This document shows, in pieces, positions 41,388 through 48,530 of a stretch of DNA of 49,755 bases. Position 1 is the stretch's first letter. Each line of letters starts with the position of its first letter. The stretch covers positions 39,427 through 89,181 of the forward strand of contig CP070841.1 of assembly GCA_020342115.1 (NCBI GenBank). Reading direction: 5' to 3'. Under the pieces are notes generated by a model. The model searched no databases, was not told the origin of the DNA, and saw only the letters and a list, made by a program, of their open reading frames with translations. This DNA comes from Spirochaetota bacterium. GTDB taxonomy: Bacteria > Spirochaetota > B62-G9 > DRHN01. The translations under genes were made by a program, and so were the position numbers.

Positions 41388-42776
41388 TTACAAATCTTCT
41401 TCACCAGAATATTCTTCTGTTTTTTCAAGATTTTCAAATCTTGTATAAGTATTAAAAAATCTAAGTTCCCGGGTTCCAGTTGGTCCATTTCTTTGTTTCT
41501 GGATAATTACTTCTGCTATACCCTTATTTTCTGATTTAGGATTGTAAAGTTCATCTCTGTACAAGAATATAACAACATCAGCGTCTTGTTCAATTGCTCC
41601 TGATTCTCTTAGATCGGAGAGAATAGGGCGTTTACCGCCCGCCCGTGATTCAACAGCTCTTGAAAGTTGAGAAATTGCAACGACAGGTATGTTAAGCTCA
41701 CGTGCCAGTGCCTTTAAGGATCGTGAAATCTCTGATATCTCCTGGGTTCTTCCCTCATTTCTCCTTCTTGAAGTATCCATGAGCTGGAGATAATCGACGA
41801 TAAGGATATCCAATCCATGCCTAGACTGGATGCGTCTTGCCTTAGCCCTTAGCTGCATATCTGATATGCCAGGAGTATCATCGATAAATATGTTTGCATC
41901 AGCAAGCTTTCCAGCTGCTGTAGTTAATGGACTCCATTGACTTTCACCAAGAAATCCTTTTCTTAATATCTGACTATCGATCTTTGCCTCAGAACATAGC
42001 ATCCTCTGAACCAGCGCCTCTTTTGACATCTCGAGACTGAAGATTGCCACATTTCGTTTCTGCCTGATTCCTATGTTCTGGGCAATGTTGAGTGCGAATG
42101 CTGTTTTTCCAACAGACGGCCGTGCTGCAACAATAATAAGCTCGGAGCGCTGGAACCCACTTGTCAAATCATCAAACTCCTTGAAACCACTCGGAATTCC
42201 TGTATAGAAGTCATCTATATGATATAGCTTTTCTATGGCTGTTATACTGCTTTTAATAATTTCATTCATAGAAAAATAGCCTCTAGCTTCTTTGCGCTCT
42301 GCTACGTCGAATATAAGCTTTTCAGCCTCATCTACAATCTCGTGTGCATCTCTTTCGGCATTATAACCAATAGATAAAATATCTGACGCTGCATGTATTA
42401 ATTTTCGTAATAGTGATTTTTGTTCTATTATCTTTGCATAGTATTCAATATTTGCCGAGGTGGGAACCTCATCAAGCAGCGAAGAGACGTATATTACACC
42501 ACCGGCTTTATCGAGCTCATCGTTACTCTTCAGATGCTCATTCAATGTTATGATATCAACTGGAACTGCACGGTTGTAAAGATCCAAGATAGTATTGAAA
42601 ATAACTTTATGCTGACTGGAGTAGAAGTCATCCTCCTTAAGTATGTCAATGGCAATCTCTATAGCCTCTCGATCGAGAAGCATGCTCCCTAGGCAGGCAC
42701 GTTCAGCCTCCAGGTTTTGTGGGGGAAGCTTGTCAACTAGCGATGGCTGATTATTGTTTCTCAATACATCTGCCAT
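41388..42776 (-). CDS. dnaB: Replicative DNA helicase DnaB
   Basis: A hexameric helicase at the replication fork, 462 residues. The N-terminal DnaB_N domain begins near LPPQNLEAERACLGSMLLD; the RecA-like C-terminal domain has IVAARPSVGKTAFALNIA (Walker A), ILIVDYLQLM (Walker B), RSLKALARELNIPVVAISQLSR and RKRPILSDLRESG-type motif around GGKRPILSDLRESG. No intein is present. It is the last gene of the rpsF-ssb-rpsR-DUF2232-rplI-dnaB block, 66 nt after rplI. Confidence 0.97.
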   Translation of the reverse strand: MADVLRNNNQPSLVDKLPPQNLEAERACLGSMLLDREAIEIAIDILKEDDFYSSQHKVIFNTILDLYNRAVPVDIITLNEHLKSNDELDKAGGVIYVSSLLDEVPTSANIEYYAKIIEQKSLLRKLIHAASDILSIGYNAERDAHEIVDEAEKLIFDVAERKEARGYFSMNEIIKSSITAIEKLYHIDDFYTGIPSGFKEFDDLTSGFQRSELIIVAARPSVGKTAFALNIAQNIGIRQKRNVAIFSLEMSKEALVQRMLCSEAKIDSQILRKGFLGESQWSPLTTAAGKLADANIFIDDTPGISDMQLRAKARRIQSRHGLDILIVDYLQLMDTSRRRNEGRTQEISEISRSLKALARELNIPVVAISQLSRAVESRAGGKRPILSDLRESGAIEQDADVVIFLYRDELYNPKSENKGIAEVIIQKQRNGPTGTRELRFFNTYTRFENLEKTEEYSGEEDL

Positions 42777-42842
42777 AGTTAAACTCTTTAACCTGAAGCT
42801 ATTATACTAAAATTGAACAACCAGATTGGAATTAATCTTTCA

Positions 42843-43286
42843 TTACTCTTTTACGACCCAAACCTTAAGCTCAGCTTTTATAGTATCTAATATTTTAATT
42901 GGAACCTTGTAAACACCAATCGATTTAATAGGCTCATCCAGAAGGATGCTCTTTTTCTCAATTTCATACCCCTGTTCCTTCAGTGCTTTTGCTATATCGG
43001 TCTCATGGATTGCACCAAAGAGACGGTCATTATCCTGAGCAGCAGCCGGGATATTGATTGAGATCGAGCTCAACTCTTCGGCGAGCTTTTGTGCATCATC
43101 CGTCTGTTGTACATTTTGTAGCTCTACCTTCTTCTTCTGCTCCTTTATGCGGTTTCTAGCTAAGGCAGTCTCAGGTACAGCGAGTCCTTTAGGAAACAGG
43201 TAGTTTCTGGCATATCCATTGGCTAAATCTTTTGTATCACCCTCAACCCCGAGTCCAGGAACATCTTTTATCAAAATAACCTTCAT
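42843..43286 (-). CDS. rplI: 50S ribosomal protein L9
   Basis: A 147-residue L9: the N-terminal domain VILIKDVPGLGVEGDTKDLANGYARNYLFPKGLA is diagnostic, the long connecting helix follows and the C-terminal domain is complete. Its ATG overlaps the TGA of the DUF2232 gene by 4 nt (ATGA), a sign of translational coupling. Confidence 0.97.
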   Translation of the reverse strand: MKVILIKDVPGLGVEGDTKDLANGYARNYLFPKGLAVPETALARNRIKEQKKKVELQNVQQTDDAQKLAEELSSISINIPAAAQDNDRLFGAIHETDIAKALKEQGYEIEKKSILLDEPIKSIGVYKVPIKILDTIKAELKVWVVKE

Positions 43287-44467
43287 TTCTCTCTCCTTTT
43301 CTCGAAACCCCTCAGCTTCTCGTCTATTTCCAGCCAGATGTTTGCAACACCGATACCCGTTACAATGGTTACAAACACGATAAATGCGTAGAATAGAAGG
43401 AAGAGTAAAACCACATACTGTAAAATCTGTGGAATCCTCAAGCGGTCAGCAATCATTTTTATTATTGATAATCCTTTGAGAAAGTAAAGGAATGAGAATA
43501 TCACCGCCACATTCCAGCTCACTATTCCTAAAACGGCACTCCTCAGAAATAAATTTATGAATACCAGCCCCCATGAAGCGATTAATCCCCACACCCAGTC
43601 GCTGTCTATTTCATAGTTCTTGATATCGAAATCGAATGAAGCCCTCTTCAGCTTTCTCTTGAAGTAGAATTTCACTAAGAGTACACTCAAGAATATTACT
43701 ATCAGCTGTTTTATCAGATAACCACCTCTCGGGGCAACCCCAAATATTACACTCTTTTTATATATTTCAGCTGCAATTTCTACCTTCTTTGCCATCAGAC
43801 TATAATCAACTGTTTTCGATGAGAATATATGACCGTAGTGTCCAACCTGTGTTAGATAGAGATCCACATACCTGTTTGTTTTAAGGTCTATAAAGCGGGC
43901 ATAGTCCTCTATAAACCTGTCAAAGCCGCCAATGAATCCCGATATGATAAAGGCGAAGACGAACATACCTATGTAAATGGAGAGTGATAGAAACACGACA
44001 TATGCAAGTCTGTAGTTTCTTGAGACCAGATATCCAACAAATATACCGAAGACTCCAAACAGGAAATAGTAATCTAAAAACCGTATGCCCTCAATACCAA
44101 CAGTTGAGCCCAGGAACTCAAATGCATAGCGGTCAGCAGAAAAAAGGAACAGCCCGTTGTCGAGTGGGAACGAGCCAATACCATTCATTACGAAAAAGAG
44201 AAAAATAATAAAAGAACCTGTAAGGTATACACCGGCTTCCTTCCATCCTCTCTTGATAGTGAGGATCATTATAGGAATAAAAGAGAATTGCGTGAAAATT
44301 GCTGATCCGTAAAGTACAAAAGAGAGGGCTATAAGGAGAACACTGGTACCCACCTCACGCCATTCAAGCTGGATTTCAGTATCTCTGAGGCTGATAGATT
44401 TCACCCTGGAGATAAAGTCATATTTCATGAGCTTTGAAAATTTTACAAATATCTCTCTTCTCTCCAT
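43283..44467 (-). CDS. DUF2232 (YybS-like) membrane protein
   Basis: A 394-residue integral membrane protein with about eight hydrophobic segments, the first four after residue 35. The position between rpsR and rplI matches the yybS-type genes found at the same place in many bacteria. Function is unknown; an S component of a transporter has been proposed for this family. The soluble helical segment near residues 175-230 (FDRFIEDYARFIDLKTNRYVDLY) is the largest non-membrane part. An in-frame ATG at codon 14 is an alternative start. Confidence 0.8.
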   Translation of the reverse strand: MERREIFVKFSKLMKYDFISRVKSISLRDTEIQLEWREVGTSVLLIALSFVLYGSAIFTQFSFIPIMILTIKRGWKEAGVYLTGSFIIFLFFVMNGIGSFPLDNGLFLFSADRYAFEFLGSTVGIEGIRFLDYYFLFGVFGIFVGYLVSRNYRLAYVVFLSLSIYIGMFVFAFIISGFIGGFDRFIEDYARFIDLKTNRYVDLYLTQVGHYGHIFSSKTVDYSLMAKKVEIAAEIYKKSVIFGVAPRGGYLIKQLIVIFLSVLLVKFYFKRKLKRASFDFDIKNYEIDSDWVWGLIASWGLVFINLFLRSAVLGIVSWNVAVIFSFLYFLKGLSIIKMIADRLRIPQILQYVVLLFLLFYAFIVFVTIVTGIGVANIWLEIDEKLRGFEKRREK

Positions 44468-44494
44468 AGCGGCTCAGCCAATGCTTTTTTATAT

Positions 44495-45199
44495 CTATTT
44501 ATTTGCCTCAAAGGGTAGAAGCGCGATGAATCGGGCACGTTTAATTGCCATTGCAAGTATTCTCTGATGCTTAGCACATGTCCCTGTAATTCTTCTGGGA
44601 AGAATCTTGCCTCTCTCCGTTACAAATCTCCTTAACAAGTCGATATCCTTATAATCGATCTCTTTTACCTTTTTTACACAAAGTTTACACACTTTTCTTC
44701 TGAAATAGATTCGTCTCTGCGTAAACTGCTGGCTTACTGCTGTATCGACAGTCTCTGGCTGCCGTCTTTCCCCAGTTTTTGCGGTCTGTCCCTTTACTTC
44801 AATCTTTTCTTTTTTATCTGGCTTTCCCTTCTCCTCTGGCTTCTCTTTCGATTCAATCGTTTCTGTTTTTTCCTCAGTTTCGATCGTATCTGTTTCTTCT
44901 TTTATATCAGTCGTTTCCGGCTTTACCTTCATCTCGGTTGTTTCCACCTTTTCCTTCATATCGGTTGTTTCCGGCTTTTCTTTTATTTCAGTCGTTTCCC
45001 GCTTTTCCTTCTTTTCGGTCGTTTTTGGTTTTTCTTTTGTTTCAGTCTTTACCGATTTTTCCTGTTTCTTATCTTTTTTTACAGTTTTGGCTCCTGCAGT
45101 CTTCTCCTTTTTGGCAGCTTTAGTCTCGTCTGATTTCTCTTTTTTCGCAGTTCTCTTATCGACACTCTCTACCTTTTCATCTTTCTTTTCTTTCGCCAT
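44495..45199 (-). CDS. rpsR: 30S ribosomal protein S18 with long repetitive N-terminal extension
   Basis: Residues about 161-234 are an ordinary S18: RRKVCKLC (C171, C174), [33 protein letters not shown]. The Cys pair and the later Cys/His form a possible zinc site. Typical S18 is 70-95 residues; here an extra 160 residues precede it, very rich in Lys, Glu and Thr and almost free of hydrophobic residues. Residues 60-122 are seven tandem 9-residue units on the pattern TTEIKEKPE. The reading frame is continuous from a normal ATG 20 nt after the ssb stop, so the extension is probably translated. Confidence 0.92.
   Translation of the reverse strand: MAKEKKDEKVESVDKRTAKKEKSDETKAAKKEKTAGAKTVKKDKKQEKSVKTETKEKPKTTEKKEKRETTEIKEKPETTDMKEKVETTEMKVKPETTDIKEETDTIETEEKTETIESKEKPEEKGKPDKKEKIEVKGQTAKTGERRQPETVDTAVSQQFTQRRIYFRRKVCKLCVKKVKEIDYKDIDLLRRFVTERGKILPRRITGTCAKHQRILAMAIKRARFIALLPFEANK
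44834..45022 (-). repeat. 27-bp coding tandem repeat in rpsR (7 units)
   Basis: Seven 27-bp units encode [54 protein letters not shown] and TIESKEKPE. The units are degenerate, suggesting that copy number is not recent, but slippage could still vary the length. Confidence 0.8.
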
Positions 45200-45219
45200 A
45201 CCATATACCTCTTAATCAA

Positions 45220-45732
45220 TTAAAATGGAATCTCATCATCATCGAGTTCTGATAAAAAACGATCCTGATCTGATTCTGAAGCTTCTTCCTGAAAGTCGCC
45301 TTCCTTTGGCGCCTCTCGAACTGGTTCCCTATATTGTTCCTGTGCTGCCCTGCCGGATCCAAAAAATTGAACTGTATTAGCAACAATCTCGACAACACTT
45401 CTCCTCGTCCCGTCTTCAGCCGACCACCGCCTTTGCTGGAGTCTTCCATCTATTCCAACCTGCCGTCCCTTTGAAAGGTACTCCTTACATATCTCTGCGG
45501 TCTTATTCCATGTTACCACATTAAAAAAGCTCGTTGAATCATCCGTTGCCGTAGCACCCGAATCTCCAGAAGGATCAACTGCTCCTTCGGGTGCCTGGGA
45601 CCGTCGAGACCCGGATGATCGATTAACTGCTATAGAGAACTTGCACACAGCAGCTCCTGACTGTGTATAGCTTAAATCAGGATCCTTTGTGAGCCGTCCG
45701 ACAATGACGACATGATTTATATCCCAACTCAT
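45220..45732 (-). CDS. ssb: Single-stranded DNA-binding protein
   Basis: A 170-residue SSB: OB fold from MSWDINHVVIVGRLTKDPDLSYT through FFNVVTWNKTAEICKEYLSKGRQVGIDGRLQ, then a flexible linker and the acidic tip DDDEIPF that binds partner proteins. The OB fold contains an extra Ser/Gly-rich loop of about 25 residues (GSRRSQAPEGAVDPSGDSG). I choose the ATG at 45732, with GAGG 8 nt upstream; the ORF extends to 45783 without family match. It lies between rpsF and rpsR as usual. Confidence 0.95.
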   Translation of the reverse strand: MSWDINHVVIVGRLTKDPDLSYTQSGAAVCKFSIAVNRSSGSRRSQAPEGAVDPSGDSGATATDDSTSFFNVVTWNKTAEICKEYLSKGRQVGIDGRLQQRRWSAEDGTRRSVVEIVANTVQFFGSGRAAQEQYREPVREAPKEGDFQEEASESDQDRFLSELDDDEIPF

Positions 45733-45844
45733 ATCACTCACCTCTTTAACCACTATTGTATTCTCTTGAGCAAAACATAGCAAGCTATTTCATTGCCAAT
45801 AACAACGAGAGTTAGTGATTCATCAAAAAAGAAAAGGGAGTCTC

Positions 45845-46123
45845 TTATATCCTGAGTTTCAGGTGTCGGATCACGTTGGGGTTGAGCTTGAGCTCTTTCT
45901 CGAAATCCCCAAGCTTTGAGAAGTCCTTTATCTCTATTTGGGTTAAGTAGTAAAAACCATCCGTCTTCTTGTCTATTGTATAGGCAAGTCGACGTTTCCC
46001 CATCTCTTCCTCTTTAATCAGGCTGGCATCAATCTTTTTGTAGCTTTCCTTAATCCTACCGATCTCTTCTTTATAGTTCTCTTCAGTTGGATCAAGAACG
46101 TACAGCAGTTCATACTTTCGCAT
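45845..46123 (-). CDS. rpsF: 30S ribosomal protein S6
   Basis: A 92-residue S6: MRKYELLYVLDPTEENYKEEI, GKRRLAYTIDKKTDGFYYL and a conserved C-terminus VIRHLKLRI. It binds S18 during assembly of the platform, and both are encoded here. GGGAG lies 8 nt before the ATG. It is the first gene of the operon; the transcript probably starts near 46268, giving a leader of about 145 nt with three hairpins. Confidence 0.97.
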   Translation of the reverse strand: MRKYELLYVLDPTEENYKEEIGRIKESYKKIDASLIKEEEMGKRRLAYTIDKKTDGFYYLTQIEIKDFSKLGDFEKELKLNPNVIRHLKLRI

Positions 46124-46137
46124 ACATTTAACTCCCT

Positions 46138-46233
46138 AAAGTAATCAAATCTAAAAATAGATTTGATTACTTTTTAGAAGTTCAAACCTTATAGGTTTGA
46201 ACTTCATGTTACTAACAAACCTCTTCTGAGGTT
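46138..46233. promoter_or_regulatory. Three tandem hairpins in the rpsF leader
   Basis: Stem 1: 16 bp perfect (46138-46153 with 46158-46173, loop AAAA). Stem 2: 13 bp perfect (46177-46189 with 46193-46205, loop TAT). Stem 3: 6 bp (46218-46223 with 46228-46233). They lie between the predicted rpsF start point and its ribosome-binding site. On the minus strand no T-run follows, so they are not simple terminators for rpsF. Confidence 0.7.
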
Positions 46234-46274
46234 AATAAGTACAAAGTTACATTTTCACGCTTCATTCCTCCAAT

Positions 46275-46303
46275 AATTTAGAAAAAAGCTCATCACACGT
46301 CAA
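46275..46303 (-). promoter_or_regulatory. Sigma-70 type promoter of the rpsF operon
   Basis: On the minus strand TTGACG (46298-46303) is separated by exactly 17 nt from TAAATT (46275-46280). It points at rpsF, about 152 nt upstream of its ATG. Confidence 0.65.
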
Positions 46304-46363
46304 GTTAATTGTCATTTCTTGCTATTTTCTATGCAAATCAGATTTTGGTTAATTTCATTTTTC

Positions 46364-46392
46364 TTTAAACTTGATAGTAGCTGTATTATAAT
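46364..46392 (+). promoter_or_regulatory. Promoter of the HAD/kinase fusion gene
   Basis: A consensus -10 TATAAT (46387-46392) with TTTAAA (46364-46369) 17 nt upstream. The predicted start point near 46399 supports the ATG at 46424 over the upstream in-frame ATG at 46319, which would lie before the promoter. Confidence 0.6.
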
Positions 46393-46423
46393 CTTAAAAG
46401 CATCACATAAAAAACACAGACTC

Positions 46424-47698
46424 ATGGTTAATAAACAAAAATCAGGAAAGCGTTTGAAACAATCACCGTACAAAGGGATTGTTGTTTTTGATGTGGATGG
46501 TGTAATTTATAAGGACATTTTCCTAAAAAAGATAGTTCAGTCGAGAGGTTTTATAAACTATCTGAAAATCATCATTCTTGGATGGAGGTATTTCAGAGAG
46601 CACATTACGCTCGATGGGCTACTTCGGGAAGGGTATAAACTCGCCGGGAACATTACAGTTCAGGAGGCTCAAGAGGTCGCAAATGAAATAAAAATTACCA
46701 CAACTATAAAACCTGCCATTAAGGTTCTCCATCAGAATGGATACTTAGTTTCGTTAATAAGTGCAGGCATACCAAATTTTGTACTAAAGAAGCTGGCTCA
46801 GGAAATCGGTGCTGATCATTATACAGGTCTGGATATTGAAGAGAGCGGCGGCGAAATAAATGTTGAAAAGATACATGTGATTTCCAAGGTGGACATAGCG
46901 GATAAGCTCATCCAGGAATTGGGCTTGGAGTGGGATCAAGTGGTCTCTGTTGGGGACGATCCTGGAAACATTGCCCTGTTAAAGAAAAGTAGGATTGGGA
47001 TAGGATTCAATCCTGTGAAGTCTGTACGAGATAATTCGGATGTCGTTATCGAAGGTAATAATTTTCTCGAAATCCTCCCATATATTATCCCGCAGGAGAA
47101 GCTGCCAAAAACAATATCGATAAGCAGATTTAACTGGAGAAGAGAGCTATTTCGCAAAGTCGTACACCTGGGAGGCTGTGCAATCCCCTTTATTGCCAGG
47201 TATAATAAAATCCTCACCTCAGTCGTACTCCTCGCTATTATTGTTATATACCTCATATCAGAGCTCATGCGCACCTTTGGTCTCTCGTTCAGTCTGTTCT
47301 CCCAGATCACCAGGAGAGCACAACGGCACAGCGAACGAAGGGGGATTGTGTACGGACCAATACTTCTTGGTCTTGGAATCGCCATGACAATCGTATTCTT
47401 CAAATCAGAAATATACATCCCGGCTGTTCTTGTTGTTTCAATCTCAGATTCCATTTCTGCACTTGTCGGCAGGAGATGGGGCAAGATACATATATTCGGG
47501 TTGAGAAACAGAACTGTTGAAGGATCGACCGCTTTTTTTGTCTCGGCTTTTATAATCCTTTATTTTTATTTTCCATTGCCGGTAGCTATCATGACCACCA
47601 TTGTTGCTGCAATTCTCGAACTTGTACCAGTATACAATATGGATAATCTCCTGATCCCTGTTGGAACTGCACTCTTTCTATTGCTCTACGGTATCTGA
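46424..47698 (+). CDS. HAD phosphatase fused to a dolichol/phytol-kinase-like membrane domain
   Basis: A 424-residue fusion. Residues about 15-220: a SerB-like HAD hydrolase with motif I VVFDVDGVIYKD, motif II LISAGIP, and SVGDDPGNIALL for the last acidic motif. Residues about 235-424: a polytopic CTP-dependent polyprenol/phytol kinase domain (FRKVVHLGGCAIPF, SISDSISALVGRRWGK, NRTVEGSTAFF, VYNMDNLLIP). Family members phosphorylate dolichol, phytol or diacylglycerol. I infer a lipid phosphate cycle: HAD removes and the membrane domain adds phosphate, or the HAD acts on a different substrate in the same pathway. There is no Shine-Dalgarno at this ATG; the ORF extends back to 46319. Confidence 0.8.
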   Translation: MVNKQKSGKRLKQSPYKGIVVFDVDGVIYKDIFLKKIVQSRGFINYLKIIILGWRYFREHITLDGLLREGYKLAGNITVQEAQEVANEIKITTTIKPAIKVLHQNGYLVSLISAGIPNFVLKKLAQEIGADHYTGLDIEESGGEINVEKIHVISKVDIADKLIQELGLEWDQVVSVGDDPGNIALLKKSRIGIGFNPVKSVRDNSDVVIEGNNFLEILPYIIPQEKLPKTISISRFNWRRELFRKVVHLGGCAIPFIARYNKILTSVVLLAIIVIYLISELMRTFGLSFSLFSQITRRAQRHSERRGIVYGPILLGLGIAMTIVFFKSEIYIPAVLVVSISDSISALVGRRWGKIHIFGLRNRTVEGSTAFFVSAFIILYFYFPLPVAIMTTIVAAILELVPVYNMDNLLIPVGTALFLLLYGI

Positions 47699-47711
47699 TA
47701 GCGTAATTGTA

Positions 47712-47739
47712 TTGACAAAAACAATATATAAAATAAAGT
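47712..47739 (+). promoter_or_regulatory. Promoter upstream of the PCMT gene
   Basis: A perfect -35 TTGACA (47712-47717) and TAAAGT (47734-47739) at 16-nt spacing, 15 nt before the ATG. The -10 is only a 4 of 6 match. Confidence 0.45.
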
Positions 47740-47754
47740 ATATTTAAAAGAGAC

Positions 47755-48483
47755 ATGAAAAAGAGCTTCATTTTAGTATGTTGTGTGATTTTTCTCCTCG
47801 TTATCATTACAGGTAATGGCTACGCTGATTACGAGGCCCAAAGACGGCGCCTGGTTAAAAACCACATAGAAAATGAGGGTATCGATGACAGGCTTGTCCT
47901 CGATAGTATGCTCTCGGTTCCCAGGGAAAAGTTCGTTCCACAAGATCAGAAACGCCAGGCATACCTGAATGTTCCTCTTCCTATAGGTTATGGCCAAACC
48001 ATATCCCAACCGTACATCGTTGCAATCATGACTCAGCTTCTCAATGTTAATGAAGATGATGTTGTGCTAGAGATAGGAACCGGCTCCGGATACCAGGCTG
48101 CAGTTCTGGCAGAAATTGTTAAAGAGGTTTATACCGTTGAGATCATTGAGCCGCTCGGTATAGCTGCGAAAACAAGGCTCAAGAGACTGGGCTACGAGAA
48201 TGTTGAGGTACATATCGGTGACGGCTACTTTGGATGGAAGGAACACTCTCCCTATGATGCAATCATGGTAACTGCAGCAGCAGATCATATTCCTCCCCCA
48301 CTCATACGTCAGCTCAAGAATGGAGGAAGAATGTGTATTCCCGTTGGACCACCCTATTTTCCACAGGTCCTCAAACTATTAGAAAAAAATGAAAAGGGAG
48401 AGGTTCGTATCTGGGATGTATTACCTGTGAGGTTTGTGCCACTTACACGGGCAGTGGATTGGAAAGATAAAGCGTGGGAGTAG
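47755..48483 (+). CDS. pcm: Exported protein-L-isoaspartate O-methyltransferase
   Basis: It methylates isoaspartyl residues in aged proteins using S-adenosylmethionine. The SAM site is VVLEIGTGSGYQAAVLAEIV; the preceding LPIGYGQTISQPYIVAIM and YDAIMVTAAADHIP match PCMT. Unlike the standard cytosolic enzyme it begins with a hydrophobic signal peptide (residues 1-24, KKSFILVCCVIFLLVIITG, then YADYEAQ), so it probably works in the periplasm or is membrane-anchored. It follows the HAD/kinase gene by 56 nt with its own -35. A SAM supply outside the cytoplasm would be needed, which is not explained here. Confidence 0.88.
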   Translation: MKKSFILVCCVIFLLVIITGNGYADYEAQRRRLVKNHIENEGIDDRLVLDSMLSVPREKFVPQDQKRQAYLNVPLPIGYGQTISQPYIVAIMTQLLNVNEDDVVLEIGTGSGYQAAVLAEIVKEVYTVEIIEPLGIAAKTRLKRLGYENVEVHIGDGYFGWKEHSPYDAIMVTAAADHIPPPLIRQLKNGGRMCIPVGPPYFPQVLKLLEKNEKGEVRIWDVLPVRFVPLTRAVDWKDKAWE

Positions 48484-48530
48484 CTTAATAAGAATGTAGA
48501 CACAATGCTTTGAGACATGATTCTTTTAAC

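Noticed and set aside
46211-46271. Leader peptide upstream of rpsF (GGAGG followed by ATG or GTG frames of 3-17 codons)
   Set aside because: The GGAGG falls at the predicted transcription start, and spacing to the ATG is too short; nothing in the short frames is distinctive.
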